A stretch of 64,000 nt of DNA from Coriobacteriia bacterium (GTDB lineage: Bacteria > Actinomycetota > Coriobacteriia > Coriobacteriales > Eggerthellaceae). How positions within the stretch are numbered: the stretch's first letter is position 1; every line of letters begins with the position of its first letter. The stretch lies in the NCBI GenBank assembly GCA_030526515.1, contig JAUNCQ010000002.1, positions 27,513 to 91,512 on the forward strand, written 5' to 3'. A model generated the notes under the pieces. The model had not been told where the DNA came from and made no database searches. It saw only the letters and a program-made list of their open reading frames with translations. Below, one piece after another: positions 35,291-43,859 of this stretch. The translations under genes were made by a program, and so were the position numbers.

Positions 35291-35662
35291 TTAGTCCAGT
35301 GCCAGCGCGTCCAGGATCCCGTGGATTTCGTCCAGGGAAACGCCTGCCGAAGCGGCCTCGTCCAAGGCGCTGGCCAGGTGGGACTCTATGCGCTTGAGCC
35401 GCTCTTCCCGCAGCATCTCCGCATTGCCCCCGGCTACGAAGCTGCCCTTGCCCTGGACGGTCCGCAGGAAGCCCTGGTCCTCCAGGTCCGAGTAGGCCCG
35501 CTTGGTGGTGATCACGCTCACCCCCAGGCTGTTGGCCAGGGCGCGGATGGAGGGCAGCTGATCGCCCTCCTTGAGCACGCCCTGCATGATGGCGGCCTTG
35601 ATCTGGCTGGTTATCTGCTCGTAGATGGGCTTTCCGCTGGAGTTTGAAATGACAATGTCCAC
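35291..35662 (-). CDS. GntR-family regulator (YtrA-like)
   Basis: A 123-residue short GntR protein: a winged helix (PIYEQITSQIKAAI, then QLPSIRALANSLGVSVITT and YSDLEDQGFLRTVQGKGSFV) and a small C-terminal dimerisation helix region, typical of the YtrA subfamily. GTG 35662 is preferred because AGAAGGG is 9 bases upstream and the protein then begins DIVISNSSGKPIYEQ, as in relatives; a longer reading to 35734 adds a basic unrelated stretch. It probably represses its own operon (35662-33654) through the operator at 35756-35797. Confidence 0.85.
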   Translation of the reverse strand: MDIVISNSSGKPIYEQITSQIKAAIMQGVLKEGDQLPSIRALANSLGVSVITTKRAYSDLEDQGFLRTVQGKGSFVAGGNAEMLREERLKRIESHLASALDEAASAGVSLDEIHGILDALALD

Positions 35663-35755
35663 GTCTTCGGCCCTTCTGATCCGTTTCCTGCAACCCGGTT
35701 CCGCAGCGCGGCGCCTGCCCCGCTTCCCCGGCACTGACCGGCGTCCCGATCAAGA

Positions 35756-35797
35756 GTGTATATACCCTATATGCACACTATATACACGCATATACAC
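35756..35797. promoter_or_regulatory. Operator array for the GntR regulator
   Basis: GTGTATATA (35756-35764) and TATATACAC (35779-35787) are perfect inverted half-sites 14 bases apart; a third copy ATATACAC follows at 35790-35797. It lies upstream of the GntR gene in an AT-rich patch that should also hold the promoter. YtrA-type regulators bind such spaced inverted repeats. Confidence 0.7.
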
Positions 35798-35810
35798 ACT
35801 GTCAACAGCG

Positions 35811-35869
35811 ACCGACGGCATTTTCGCCCCGGGCAGCTTGAAAAGCCAAGGGACGAAAATGCCGCCGGT
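35811..35869. repeat. Long hairpin built from inverted GGRCGAAA words
   Basis: ACCG-a-CGGCATTTTCG pairs with CGAAAATGCCG-c-CGGT: 11 bp plus 4 bp with one mismatch, enclosing a 27-base loop region. The arms contain TTTCGCCC and GGACGAAA. It lies between the operator and the NDH-2 terminator; it may be a second terminator or a signal site. Confidence 0.6.
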
Positions 35870-35880
35870 CCGCAACGCAA

Positions 35881-35916
35881 GAAGGCGACCCGGAGACCTT
35901 GCTCCGAGCCGCCTTC
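35881..35916 (-). terminator. Terminator after the NDH-2 gene
   Basis: The stem GAAGGCG / CGCCTTC is extended by CGGAG / CTCCG, 28 bases downstream of the NDH-2 stop on the minus strand. There is no strong T-run. Confidence 0.6.
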
Positions 35917-35943
35917 GGCAACGATCGATTCCGCTTGCACCGG

Positions 35944-37269
35944 CTAGGGCCGCACCGCGAACTCCTGGAAGAACCTGCGGGGCTCCATGCCCTCAACCGT
36001 CGGCGTCATGTCCCTGCCCAGCACGAAGCCGCCGGTCCAGTCGCCGAACACGCGCAGCTTGCGCTCCCAGGTGGGAAGCGCCAGGCCGTGGTAGCCGCGG
36101 TGGGCCAGCCACGCCAGCGGGCCCTTCACGATGAGCTTCTTCTTGCCGCTGGCAAAGATGCCCAGGCCAAAGCCCAGGCCCGCCACGCAACCGGCATTGG
36201 CATGGTAGTAGGTTTCCACCTTGCCGCCGCGGATGGTGTTCACCACGTTTTCCACCAGGACCTTGGCCTGGCGCATGGCGTGCTGGGCCGTAGGCGCGCA
36301 GGTGCCGTCAGGCAGGCCGCCGCCGCTGGCGTCTTCGATGCGCGTGCAGTCGCCGCAGCCGAACACGTCGTCGTAGATGCGGGTCGGGCTCTCCACCCGC
36401 ATATCGGTGCGGCAGCACAGGCGGCCGCGCTCGTCCAGGGGCAGGCCCATTTCCTTCAGCACGGGGTTTGCCAGGGAGCCCGCCGCCCACACGATCAGCT
36501 CCGTGGGGAACTCGTCACCCGCGGAAGTCTTCACCACGCCGTCCTCGGCCGAGGTGACGAAGGTGTTCAGGCGCACGTGGGCGCCGCGCTTTTCCAGCTG
36601 CTCGATCACCCAGGCGGACTCGGCCTGCGGGATCTCCGGCATGATGTGGTCGGAGGCCTCGATCAGATGGAAGCTCAGCTCATCCGCATCGATGGTCGGA
36701 TAGTGCTTGAGCATGTCCGTGGCCAGATCGTACATTTCCGCAAAGCCCTCGGCGCCGCTGAAGCCGCCGCCCACCACCACGAAGGTCAGAAGCTTCTTCC
36801 TGCGGGGGTTGTCCTTGTACATGCTGCTGACGCGGTTGAAGTTGTCGATAATCTTGTTGCGGATGCACACCGCCTCCTCCACCGACTTCAGGCCCACGGC
36901 GTTTTCCGCAATGCCCGGGGTGGGGAACGTCTTGGTCACCGCGCCCAGGGTCACCACCAGAATGTCATAGGGCAGGGTCCAGGCGTCGCCGTCCTTGTTT
37001 TCCAGGTAGACCTCCTTCGCGTCGGGCGAAGCGCCGGTGACCTTCGCGCAGACCACGTCGGTCCGCTTCAGGTGCTGGTGGAAGGGCACCTGCACATGGC
37101 GGGCGTCGATGGCACCCGATGCCACCTCCGCCAGGAACGGCTGGTACACGTTGTGGGAGCGCTTGTCCACCAAGGTGATCTTGGCCTCCGTGGGCTTCAG
37201 CTTCTTCTCCAGCCCGCGGGCGATGGTGAATCCCGCTTCGCCGCCGCCCAGAATCACTACGCTTTTCAT
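35944..37269 (-). CDS. ndh: Type II NADH:quinone oxidoreductase
   Basis: A 441-residue single-subunit, non-pumping NADH dehydrogenase that passes electrons to membrane quinone. The N-terminal FAD site is VVILGGGEAGFTIARGL (about 4-20), the NAD(P) site FVVVGGGFSGAEGFAEM (about 160) and the second FAD contact YDDVFGCGDCTRI (about 310). The C-terminal about 60 residues include the membrane-associating part usual in NDH-2. It starts at ATG 37269 behind AGGAGAAG, 26 bases after the ammonium transporter gene, so the two are probably cotranscribed. The combination with amtB is unusual and no functional link is evident. Confidence 0.88.
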   Translation of the reverse strand: MKSVVILGGGEAGFTIARGLEKKLKPTEAKITLVDKRSHNVYQPFLAEVASGAIDARHVQVPFHQHLKRTDVVCAKVTGASPDAKEVYLENKDGDAWTLPYDILVVTLGAVTKTFPTPGIAENAVGLKSVEEAVCIRNKIIDNFNRVSSMYKDNPRRKKLLTFVVVGGGFSGAEGFAEMYDLATDMLKHYPTIDADELSFHLIEASDHIMPEIPQAESAWVIEQLEKRGAHVRLNTFVTSAEDGVVKTSAGDEFPTELIVWAAGSLANPVLKEMGLPLDERGRLCCRTDMRVESPTRIYDDVFGCGDCTRIEDASGGGLPDGTCAPTAQHAMRQAKVLVENVVNTIRGGKVETYYHANAGCVAGLGFGLGIFASGKKKLIVKGPLAWLAHRGYHGLALPTWERKLRVFGDWTGGFVLGRDMTPTVEGMEPRRFFQEFAVRP

Positions 37270-37295
37270 GTTCTTCTCCTATCCAAGAGCAGCCG

Positions 37296-38627
37296 CTAGT
37301 CCAAGCCGTTGAAGGCCGGGTAGGCGGCTTCGCCATTTGCAACAACATCCAGGCCCATGACCTCGGCATCGCGGTTCACTCGCAGGGAGTTGCCGAACAG
37401 GGCCTTGGCCGCGAGCCCCAGCACGGCGGTGCCCACGCCCACGAAGACCACGGTCACCACCACGCCCAGAACCTGGGCTATGAGCAACGTGGGGTCGCCG
37501 GTGTACAGCAGGCCGCCGAAGTCGGTCCAGGAAAGGTCCGGCCTGCAGAACACGCCAGTCAGCACAGCGCCCACCATGCCGCCCACGCCGTGACAGCCGA
37601 AGGCGTCAAGGGCGTCGTCGTAACCCAGCTTCTGCTTGAGGGTGGAAATGCAGGCAAAGCAGATGGGCGAAACAATTATTCCCATGACCACCGCAGCCCA
37701 GGGCTCCACGAACCCGCAGGCCGGCGTGATGACCACCAGGCCCGCCAGGAAGCCGGTGGAAAGGCCCACCACGGTGACCTTGCCAATGCGCTTCTGCTCG
37801 CATGCAGCCCAGCATGCCGCCGCAGCGCAGGCGGCAACGACGGTGTTCAGGATGGCCAGGGCTGCGTTGCCGTCGGCCACCAGCGCGGAGCCGCCATTGA
37901 ACCCGAACCACCCCACGAACAGCAGGCCGCCGCCCAGCATGACGAAGGGAACGTTGTGGGGTCGGTAGCTCATCTGCCTGAAGCCATGGCGCGCTCCCAA
38001 GATCACGCACAGCACCAGGCCGGACAGGCCGGAGCAGATGTGGACCGCGGTGCCACCGGCAAAGTCGATGGCGCCGATGGCGTTGGGGTTGCCGATCAGG
38101 CCGCCGCCCCAGACCATGTGGGCCATGGGCGCGTAGATCAGCAGCGGCCACACGCAGACCAGGAAAGCCCAGGCGCCGAATTTGACGCGTCCTGCCAGGG
38201 AGCCGGAGATGATGGCCGTGGTCACCATGGCGAAGGTCGCCTGGAACGCCACGGAAAGGGCTCCCGGGTACTGGCCCCAAGCAGAGCCCGCCAAGGTGGC
38301 GCCGTCGCCCAGGGCCTGGTTGGCCGCCACGACCTCGTCCACCGACCAGCTCGAAAGCAATCGGTCGCCGCCACCCACGAACAGGCCCAGCAGGTTGACC
38401 AGATTGCCGTTTTCGTCATAGGCGTCAGCTCCGCCGTAAGCCAGGGAGTCTCCCAGCAAGATCCAGCTGCAGCCCACCACCGCCATGGCAAGCAAGGTCA
38501 TGGCCATGGTGTTCAGCACGTTCTTCCGGCGGGACAGGCCGCCGTAGAACAGGGCCAGGGCCGGGCTCATCATGAGCACCACGGCGGTGCTGAACAGCAT
38601 GAAGGCAGTCGTACCGGTATCGTACAT
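37296..38627 (-). CDS. amtB: Ammonium transporter Amt/AmtB
   Basis: A 443-residue channel with about eleven membrane segments. The twin pore histidines are recognisable in GGTAVHICSGLSG and AFGCHGVGGMVG, and the N-terminus ALALFYGGLSRRKNVLNT is classic. ATG 38627 is chosen because the ribosome site AGGAGG sits 8 bases upstream; a GTG at 38636 would overlap it. No glnK/PII gene adjoins it. It is expressed from just downstream of a terminator-like hairpin in a 64-base gap after the cyclodeaminase-family gene, so ammonium released there may be the reason for the pairing. Confidence 0.93.
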   Translation of the reverse strand: MYDTGTTAFMLFSTAVVLMMSPALALFYGGLSRRKNVLNTMAMTLLAMAVVGCSWILLGDSLAYGGADAYDENGNLVNLLGLFVGGGDRLLSSWSVDEVVAANQALGDGATLAGSAWGQYPGALSVAFQATFAMVTTAIISGSLAGRVKFGAWAFLVCVWPLLIYAPMAHMVWGGGLIGNPNAIGAIDFAGGTAVHICSGLSGLVLCVILGARHGFRQMSYRPHNVPFVMLGGGLLFVGWFGFNGGSALVADGNAALAILNTVVAACAAAACWAACEQKRIGKVTVVGLSTGFLAGLVVITPACGFVEPWAAVVMGIIVSPICFACISTLKQKLGYDDALDAFGCHGVGGMVGAVLTGVFCRPDLSWTDFGGLLYTGDPTLLIAQVLGVVVTVVFVGVGTAVLGLAAKALFGNSLRVNRDAEVMGLDVVANGEAAYPAFNGLD

Positions 38628-38651
38628 GCCCCTCACCTCCTAAAAAGGAAA

Positions 38652-38675
38652 GGGGCGGGAACCGAGCCCCGCCCC
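38652..38675 (-). terminator. Terminator or attenuator in the amtB leader
   Basis: GGGGCGGG / CCCGCCCC with an 8-base loop is followed on the minus strand by TTTCCTTTTT, a good intrinsic terminator. The T-run ends directly at the amtB ribosome site, so amtB is reached only by read-through or from a promoter inside the cyclodeaminase-family gene. Confidence 0.85.
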
Positions 38676-38691
38676 ACGGACGTTGCAGAAC

Positions 38692-39840
38692 TTAGAACAG
38701 GTAGGGCTCATCCCACAGGTTGAGCTTGGTGCCGATGCCCGCCGCCTTGGCGCGCTCGTACACGGTCTTGCCCCAGGCAACGTCCTCGATGGGCATGCCG
38801 CCAATGGAGTAGATGATGATCTGGTCGTCGCTGGCGCGGCCGGGGATCTTGCCGTTCAGGATGGCGCCCAGGTCCTCCATGCGCTCGGGAGCCAGCTTGC
38901 CTTCGTGAATCATGTCGGTGAACTTGGAGCCGATCAGGAACCAGGTCTCGAAAGTCGGGTACGGGTACTCCTCCGCCCAGGCCTCGTACAGGCCGGTGTT
39001 GTCCACCACCAGCTTGGTGTTGGGGTCCATGATCAGCTCTTCGGAGGTGGTCATGGCGCCGGGGCCGCAGATCAGGGCGCCGGGCTTGATCCAGGCCGGG
39101 TCGATGTAGGGGTAGCTTACCTCGCCGCCGGTCGGAGTGGAGGTGGCGAAGGACAGGATGTCGGAGCCCTTCACGCACTCCTCGATGGTGTCAACGACTT
39201 CAATGGTGGTGAACTGCGGGCACTTCTCCTTGACGTAGGCAATGCAGCGGTCGATGGAAGCGCGGCCGCGGCCCTTGATCTTGAGGGTGTGCAGCGACGG
39301 ACGCAGCTTGGCGAAGGTTTCGACCGTGATGGAGTTGATGACGCCCGGACCGACGATGCCCAGGACCTCGGCGTCCTCACGGGCCAGGTGCTTCACTCCC
39401 ACGCCGGGGATGGCGGCGGTGCGGTAGGCGGAGATCAGGTTCGCCGACATATGGGCGATGGGCGCGCCGGTCTCCTTGTCGTTCAGGGTCACCATGAGGA
39501 TGGAGCGGGGCAGGCCCTTCTCGCGGTTTTCCACGTTGGAGCCGTACCACTTGACGCCTGCCATGTCGAAGGAGCCGCCCAGGTACGCCGGCATGCACAT
39601 GAAGCGGCGGTCGGGGCCGTCCTTGGGCATGTTCGGGAACTTGTCGTACTTCGGATCGTCCGGGAAGAAGACCATGCAGCCGTGGGAGTTGCCGTTTTCG
39701 CCGCCCATGCGGTAGTCGCCCTCATCCAGGAGCTTCAGCACCTCCTCCATGGTTTCCACGCAGGCGGTGGTGTCGGTGACGCCGGCCTCGATCATGTCGG
39801 GTTCGCTCAGGTACAGGAAGTCGATCTTCGGATATGCCAT
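38692..39840 (-). CDS. Ornithine cyclodeaminase/mu-crystallin family enzyme
   Basis: A 382-residue NAD(P)-dependent protein. The Rossmann site is VLGIVGPGVINSITVE (about 158-173), and the substrate domain contains MPAYLGGSFDMAGVKWYG, the family's substrate/phosphate-contact region. Members include ornithine cyclodeaminase, lysine cyclodeaminase, alanine dehydrogenase and the ketimine reductases of proline/hydroxyproline catabolism. From memory, closely similar proteins in gut anaerobes are sometimes labelled tyramine oxidase subunit B. ATG 39840 has AAGGAGG 6 bases upstream. It is divergent from the four-gene dehydrogenase operon at 40256-43651, so it may act on the imine those enzymes make. 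Confidence 0.75.
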   Translation of the reverse strand: MAYPKIDFLYLSEPDMIEAGVTDTTACVETMEEVLKLLDEGDYRMGGENGNSHGCMVFFPDDPKYDKFPNMPKDGPDRRFMCMPAYLGGSFDMAGVKWYGSNVENREKGLPRSILMVTLNDKETGAPIAHMSANLISAYRTAAIPGVGVKHLAREDAEVLGIVGPGVINSITVETFAKLRPSLHTLKIKGRGRASIDRCIAYVKEKCPQFTTIEVVDTIEECVKGSDILSFATSTPTGGEVSYPYIDPAWIKPGALICGPGAMTTSEELIMDPNTKLVVDNTGLYEAWAEEYPYPTFETWFLIGSKFTDMIHEGKLAPERMEDLGAILNGKIPGRASDDQIIIYSIGGMPIEDVAWGKTVYERAKAAGIGTKLNLWDEPYLF

Positions 39841-40255
39841 GGTGTCCTCCTTGGGTGGTTGGCGGTTCCTTATGGCACGCATTTAATTACAGTCCCCGTT
39901 GCCGTTCTGTTTCACGATGCGCGGCACCTGCCGCCGCAACAGCACCGCAAAGAACCGGTGACGCTGACGCAACCAAAGCGAAACACTTTTTCATCCAACA
40001 CGGCTCTGACCTGGGAAAACTACTTTGTTAAATGGGCTTTTCCAAAATCTTTCGCCCTCATGTCCCAGATTTACCGGCCGGTTATGGCCCTTGGAACGGT
40101 CGATAACGCCCGACACTCGGCGCGTCTGTTTCGCCCCCGTTAAACGTAGATTGCGCACGCTGGCGGATTAACTAGCGCGAAATATTGCGCCCATATCGTT
40201 TCGGCATCCCAACGCAACGCCGTGGGTTCATCCCCGAAGGAAAGGAAGTACGGGC
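39841..40255. promoter_or_regulatory. 415-bp divergent intergenic region
   Basis: No gene is seen. It separates the cyclodeaminase-family gene (-) from the dehydrogenase operon (+) and must hold both promoters. It contains two TTTCGCCC words (about 40049 and 40129), a CCGGCCGG palindrome (about 40076) and AT-rich patches near 39880 and 40020. I could not pick a convincing promoter or operator. Confidence 0.5.
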
Positions 40256-40585
40256 ATGAGAATCGAGCAACACCCCATCATCGAAACGTACCAAAAAGGG
40301 CGTGAGGTGAGCTTCGTGTTCGACGGCCAGCAGATCACCGGATGCGAAGGCGAGTCCATCGCAGCGGCCCTGCACGCGGCCGGCGTCATGACGCACCGCT
40401 ACACCGCACGACAGCACAAGCCCCGTGGCATCTTCTGCGCGATCGGCCGCTGCACCGACTGCGTCATGATCGTGAACGGCCAGCCCAACGTGCGCACCTG
40501 CATCACCCCGCTGGAGCAGGGCATGGTCGTCCAAACGCAGTACGGAGTCCAAACGCAAGAGGAATGGGAGGCTGATCACGAATGA
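40256..40585 (+). CDS. [2Fe-2S] small subunit of amine/imino-acid dehydrogenase complex
   Basis: A 109-residue ferredoxin-like subunit. FCAIGRCTDC gives the CX4CX2C part of a plant-type [2Fe-2S] site and RTCITPLEQGM the last cysteine. Such Fer2_4 subunits accompany sarcosine oxidase, D-hydroxyproline dehydrogenase and opine dehydrogenase complexes. ATG 40256 has AAGGAAG upstream. It overlaps the next gene (ATGA). It would carry electrons between the flavin subunits. Confidence 0.88.
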   Translation: MRIEQHPIIETYQKGREVSFVFDGQQITGCEGESIAAALHAAGVMTHRYTARQHKPRGIFCAIGRCTDCVMIVNGQPNVRTCITPLEQGMVVQTQYGVQTQEEWEADHE

Positions 40586-42162
40586 AGCGCTATGAGATGA
40601 TCATCGTCGGCGCAGGTCCCGCTGGACTTTCCGCCGCAATCGAGGCAGCTGCCCTGGGCATGGACGTTGCCGTGTTCGACGAAAACGCCCGCCCCGGCGG
40701 CCAGCTGTTCAAGCAGATCCACAAGTTCTTCGGCTCGAAGGAGCACCACGCCAAGGAGCGCGGCTTCCGCATTGGCGAAGACCTGCTGAAGCAGGCGGAG
40801 GAAACCGGCGTGCACGTGTTCCTGAACGCCACGGTCATGGGCATTTATGACGAAAAGGAAGTCATGGTCAAGATGGACGGCCAGGTGGTCCACTACAAGG
40901 CCGACACCGTGATCATTGCCACCGGCGCCGCCGAGAACATGATTCCCTTCAAGGGCTGGGACACCCCGGGCGTCATCGGCGCCGGCGCCGCCCAGGCCCT
41001 CATGAACCTGCAGGGCGTCATGCCCGGCAAGCGCGTGCTCATGGTGGGCTCGGGCAACGTTGGCCTGGTGGTTTCCTTCCAGCTGCTTCAGGCAGGCTGC
41101 GAGGTGGCTGCCGTGATCGACGCCGCGCCGCGCATCGGCGGCTACGGCGTGCATGCCTCCAAGGTGGCCCGCACGGGCGTGCCGTTCATGACGCGCCACA
41201 CCGTGGTGGAGGCCCTGGGTACCGACCGCGTGGAAGGAGCCGTCATTGCTGAGGTCGATAGTCACTTCCAGCCCATTCCTGGAACGGAGAAGACGCTTGA
41301 TGTGGACACTATCTGCATCGCCGTGGGTCTTTCTCCTATGAGCCAGCTGGCGGACTCCGCAGGATGCCAGATGGAGTTCGCACCGCGACGGGGCGGCAAC
41401 GTGCCCGTGGTGGACGAGTTCGGCGAAACCTCCGTCCGCGGCGTCTACTGCGCCGGCGACGTGGCCGGCATCGAGGAGGCGTCCTCGGCCATGCTGCTGG
41501 GCCGCATCTCCGCCGCCCATGCCGCCGTTTCCCTGGGCTACCTGGACCAGGAGTCCTTCGACCAGCGCGTCAGCTCCTACCATGCGTCCCTGGGCCAGCT
41601 GCGTGAGGGCATGTTCGCCCCGCAGAACCGCGGCCGCACGGACATCACCCAGACCGATGAGGGCTTTGCCATTTCCCAGAGCCTGCTGGCCCACGGCTAC
41701 GTGACCGAGGAGGAGCTCAAGGCCTTCCCCGCGGCGGCCACCGGCAAGAAGGGCATCCATCCCGTCATCGAGTGCACCCAGAACATCCCCTGCGACCCCT
41801 GCCAGGACGCTTGCAAGTTCGGCTGCATCAAGGTCGGCTCCAACATCACCAAGCTGCCCGTGGTCGATCCCGACCACACCTGCTCCGGCTGCGGCATGTG
41901 CGTGGCCTGCTGCTCCGGCCAGGCCATCTTCCTGGTGGACGAAACCTACGAGCCCGGCTTCGCCACCGTGGGCATTCCCTACGAGTTCGTGCCCTACCCC
42001 GAGCCCGGCAGCAAGGGCACGGCGCTGGATCGCTCGGGCGCCCCGGTCTGCGAAGCCGAGGTGATTTCCTGCAAGGCCGCCCGCGCCATGGACAAGACGG
42101 CTCTGCTCACCATGAAGGTCCCCGTGGAGTTCGCGTCCACGGCTCGTTTCTACCAGGCGTAA
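40582..42162 (+). CDS. NAD(P)/FAD-dependent oxidoreductase with ferredoxin domain (complex large subunit)
   Basis: A 526-residue subunit. FAD site MIIVGAGPAGLSAAIEAA (4-21), with ENARPGGQL following. A second dinucleotide site, VLMVGSGNVGLVVSF, lies at about residue 153. The C-terminal third has Fe-S cysteines in CDPCQDACKFGCIKVG and CSGCGMCVACCSGQ, like an inserted dicluster ferredoxin. This architecture matches the alpha subunit of bacterial hydroxyproline/proline/opine dehydrogenase complexes. It probably oxidises or reduces a pyridine nucleotide or ferredoxin pool on behalf of the DadA-like subunit at 42509. Overlaps the small subunit; 12 bases before the next gene. Confidence 0.85.
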   Translation: MKRYEMIIVGAGPAGLSAAIEAAALGMDVAVFDENARPGGQLFKQIHKFFGSKEHHAKERGFRIGEDLLKQAEETGVHVFLNATVMGIYDEKEVMVKMDGQVVHYKADTVIIATGAAENMIPFKGWDTPGVIGAGAAQALMNLQGVMPGKRVLMVGSGNVGLVVSFQLLQAGCEVAAVIDAAPRIGGYGVHASKVARTGVPFMTRHTVVEALGTDRVEGAVIAEVDSHFQPIPGTEKTLDVDTICIAVGLSPMSQLADSAGCQMEFAPRRGGNVPVVDEFGETSVRGVYCAGDVAGIEEASSAMLLGRISAAHAAVSLGYLDQESFDQRVSSYHASLGQLREGMFAPQNRGRTDITQTDEGFAISQSLLAHGYVTEEELKAFPAAATGKKGIHPVIECTQNIPCDPCQDACKFGCIKVGSNITKLPVVDPDHTCSGCGMCVACCSGQAIFLVDETYEPGFATVGIPYEFVPYPEPGSKGTALDRSGAPVCEAEVISCKAARAMDKTALLTMKVPVEFASTARFYQA

Positions 42163-42174
42163 GGGAGGTACATC

Positions 42175-42507
42175 ATGAGCAAGATGATTCGAACCGCGCC
42201 GACCACGGCGTTTCAGGAAATGCCCGATGACAACATGATCATCTGCCGCTGCGAGGAGATCACCAAGGGCGAGATCCGCCGGGCCGTCTACGACGGCTTC
42301 CGCACCACCAACGAGGTGAAGCGCTGGCTGCGCTGCGGCATGGGCCTGTGCCAGGGCCAGACCTGTCAGCGCAACTTCCAGAACATCATTGCCCGGGAGC
42401 TGGGCATTCCCGTTGCCGAGCTGGGCATAATCACCGGACGCTGTCCGGTCCGACCCGTAGAGATCCAGACCTTCGCCGACGAGGTCGTGAACGCAGAGGA
42501 GGCCTAG
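42175..42507 (+). CDS. BFD-like [2Fe-2S] subunit
   Basis: A 110-residue protein. IICRCEEITKGEIRRA and CGMGLCQGQTCQRN give the CXC...CX4C (BFD-type) [2Fe-2S] site. In related enzymes this domain is fused to the large subunit; here it is a separate small gene with its own GGGAGG ribosome site. It is one base from the next gene, clearly part of the complex operon. Confidence 0.85.
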   Translation: MSKMIRTAPTTAFQEMPDDNMIICRCEEITKGEIRRAVYDGFRTTNEVKRWLRCGMGLCQGQTCQRNFQNIIARELGIPVAELGIITGRCPVRPVEIQTFADEVVNAEEA

Positions 42508-42508
42508 C

Positions 42509-43651
42509 ATGGCAGCAGAGAAGAGAACCGCCGACGTCGTCATCATCGGCGGCGGCATCGTGGCCTGCGCCACGGCATACAACCTTGCGAAGCGCGGCAT
42601 GACCAACATCCTGGTCCTTGAGCAAAAGGAGATCGGCAACGGCGGCTCCTGCCGCAACGCCGGTGGCGTCCGCCAGTCCGCCCGCGACCCCCGCGAGCTG
42701 CCCCTGGCCATGCATGCGGTTTCGCAGATCTGGCCCACGCTGGGCGAAGAGCTCGGCTGCGACGTGGAGTACGTGCAGAAGGGCAACCTGCGCCTGGGCA
42801 TTGAGGAAAAGCACCGCACCGTCCTGGAAAACCACGTGAAGAAGTCCACCGACGTTGGCCTGGACGTGTGGATGGTTTCCGGCGACGAGGCCCGCGAGAT
42901 CTGCCCCGCCATGAGCGAGCGCGTCCTGTGCGCCAGCTGGTGCCCCACCGACGGCCACGCAAACCCCCTCAAGACCACGCTGGGCTACTACCGCCGCGCC
43001 CTGGCCATGGGCGTGACCTTCGTCAGCGGTGTGACGGTTACGGGCATCCGCAAGGTCCGCGGCCGGGCCCGCTTGGTGGAAACCACCGACGGCGTGTACG
43101 AAGGCGAGCAGATCCTGCTCTGCGCCGGCTACGAGTCCCGCGCCATCGCCAACACCGTGGGCATTGACGTTCCCGTGGAGCGTCAGTTCAACGAGGTGCT
43201 GGTCACCGAGGCCTGCCCTCGCAGCTTCGACGTGATGATCGGCGTTGCCGGCGGCGAGTTCTACGGCCACCAGAGCGACCACGGCTCCTTCGTCCTGGGC
43301 GGCAACTCCGGCCTGCAGGCCTTCGAGTCCAACCGCCGCACCCGCTTCGCCACCGACAGCCGCACCGCCCCCTCCATCTCCCGCGGCATCATGACCTACT
43401 TCCCGTCGCTGGCAAACGTCAAGGTGGTGCGCACCTGGGCAGGCGCCTACGACCAGTGCGTCGACGTGCTGCCGGTCATCGACCGCATCTCCGAGGTTCC
43501 CGGCCTGACCGTTGCCTTCGGCTTCAGCGGCCACGGCTTCGGCATTGCCCCTGCCACCGGCGTTGCCGTGTCCGAGCTGCTGCTGGACGGCGCCTCCACC
43601 ACCATCGACATCTCGGCCCTGACCTACGACCGCTTCAAGGCTAAGGGCTAA
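42509..43651 (+). CDS. DadA/SoxB-type FAD-dependent amine/imino-acid dehydrogenase subunit
   Basis: A 380-residue flavoprotein of the D-amino-acid oxidase fold. VVIIGGGIVACATAYNLAKR (about 11-30) is the FAD site, GSCRNAGGVRQSARDPRE the isoalloxazine loop and FGFSGHGFGIAPATG the C-terminal FAD motif. It is the probable catalytic subunit that oxidises an amine or imino acid (proline, hydroxyproline, sarcosine or an opine) to an imine. The exact substrate cannot be read from sequence. Last gene of the operon, ended by the terminator at 43696-43724. Confidence 0.82.
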   Translation: MAAEKRTADVVIIGGGIVACATAYNLAKRGMTNILVLEQKEIGNGGSCRNAGGVRQSARDPRELPLAMHAVSQIWPTLGEELGCDVEYVQKGNLRLGIEEKHRTVLENHVKKSTDVGLDVWMVSGDEAREICPAMSERVLCASWCPTDGHANPLKTTLGYYRRALAMGVTFVSGVTVTGIRKVRGRARLVETTDGVYEGEQILLCAGYESRAIANTVGIDVPVERQFNEVLVTEACPRSFDVMIGVAGGEFYGHQSDHGSFVLGGNSGLQAFESNRRTRFATDSRTAPSISRGIMTYFPSLANVKVVRTWAGAYDQCVDVLPVIDRISEVPGLTVAFGFSGHGFGIAPATGVAVSELLLDGASTTIDISALTYDRFKAKG

Positions 43652-43695
43652 GGGGACGAAAGACCCGCGGCCATCCCCCAACACCCACCTGAAAC

Positions 43696-43724
43696 CACAG
43701 GGAGCGCCTCGTGCGCTCCCCGTG
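43696..43724 (+). terminator. Terminator of the dehydrogenase operon
   Basis: CAC-a-GGGAGCGC pairs with GCGCTCCC-c-GTG, followed by TTGTTTT and then TTTCGCCC. Confidence 0.88.
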
Positions 43725-43859
43725 TTGTTTTCGCCCTGACATCGTGTGCTCCCTGTGTTGATTTGGCCCCGAGAACAGAATTGCGCGGGAGCACGGCAAA
43801 CCAACCAGGCGAAGGAGTACACTAGGTCCCACGTACCCAGCAAGAACAAAGGAGATCCC

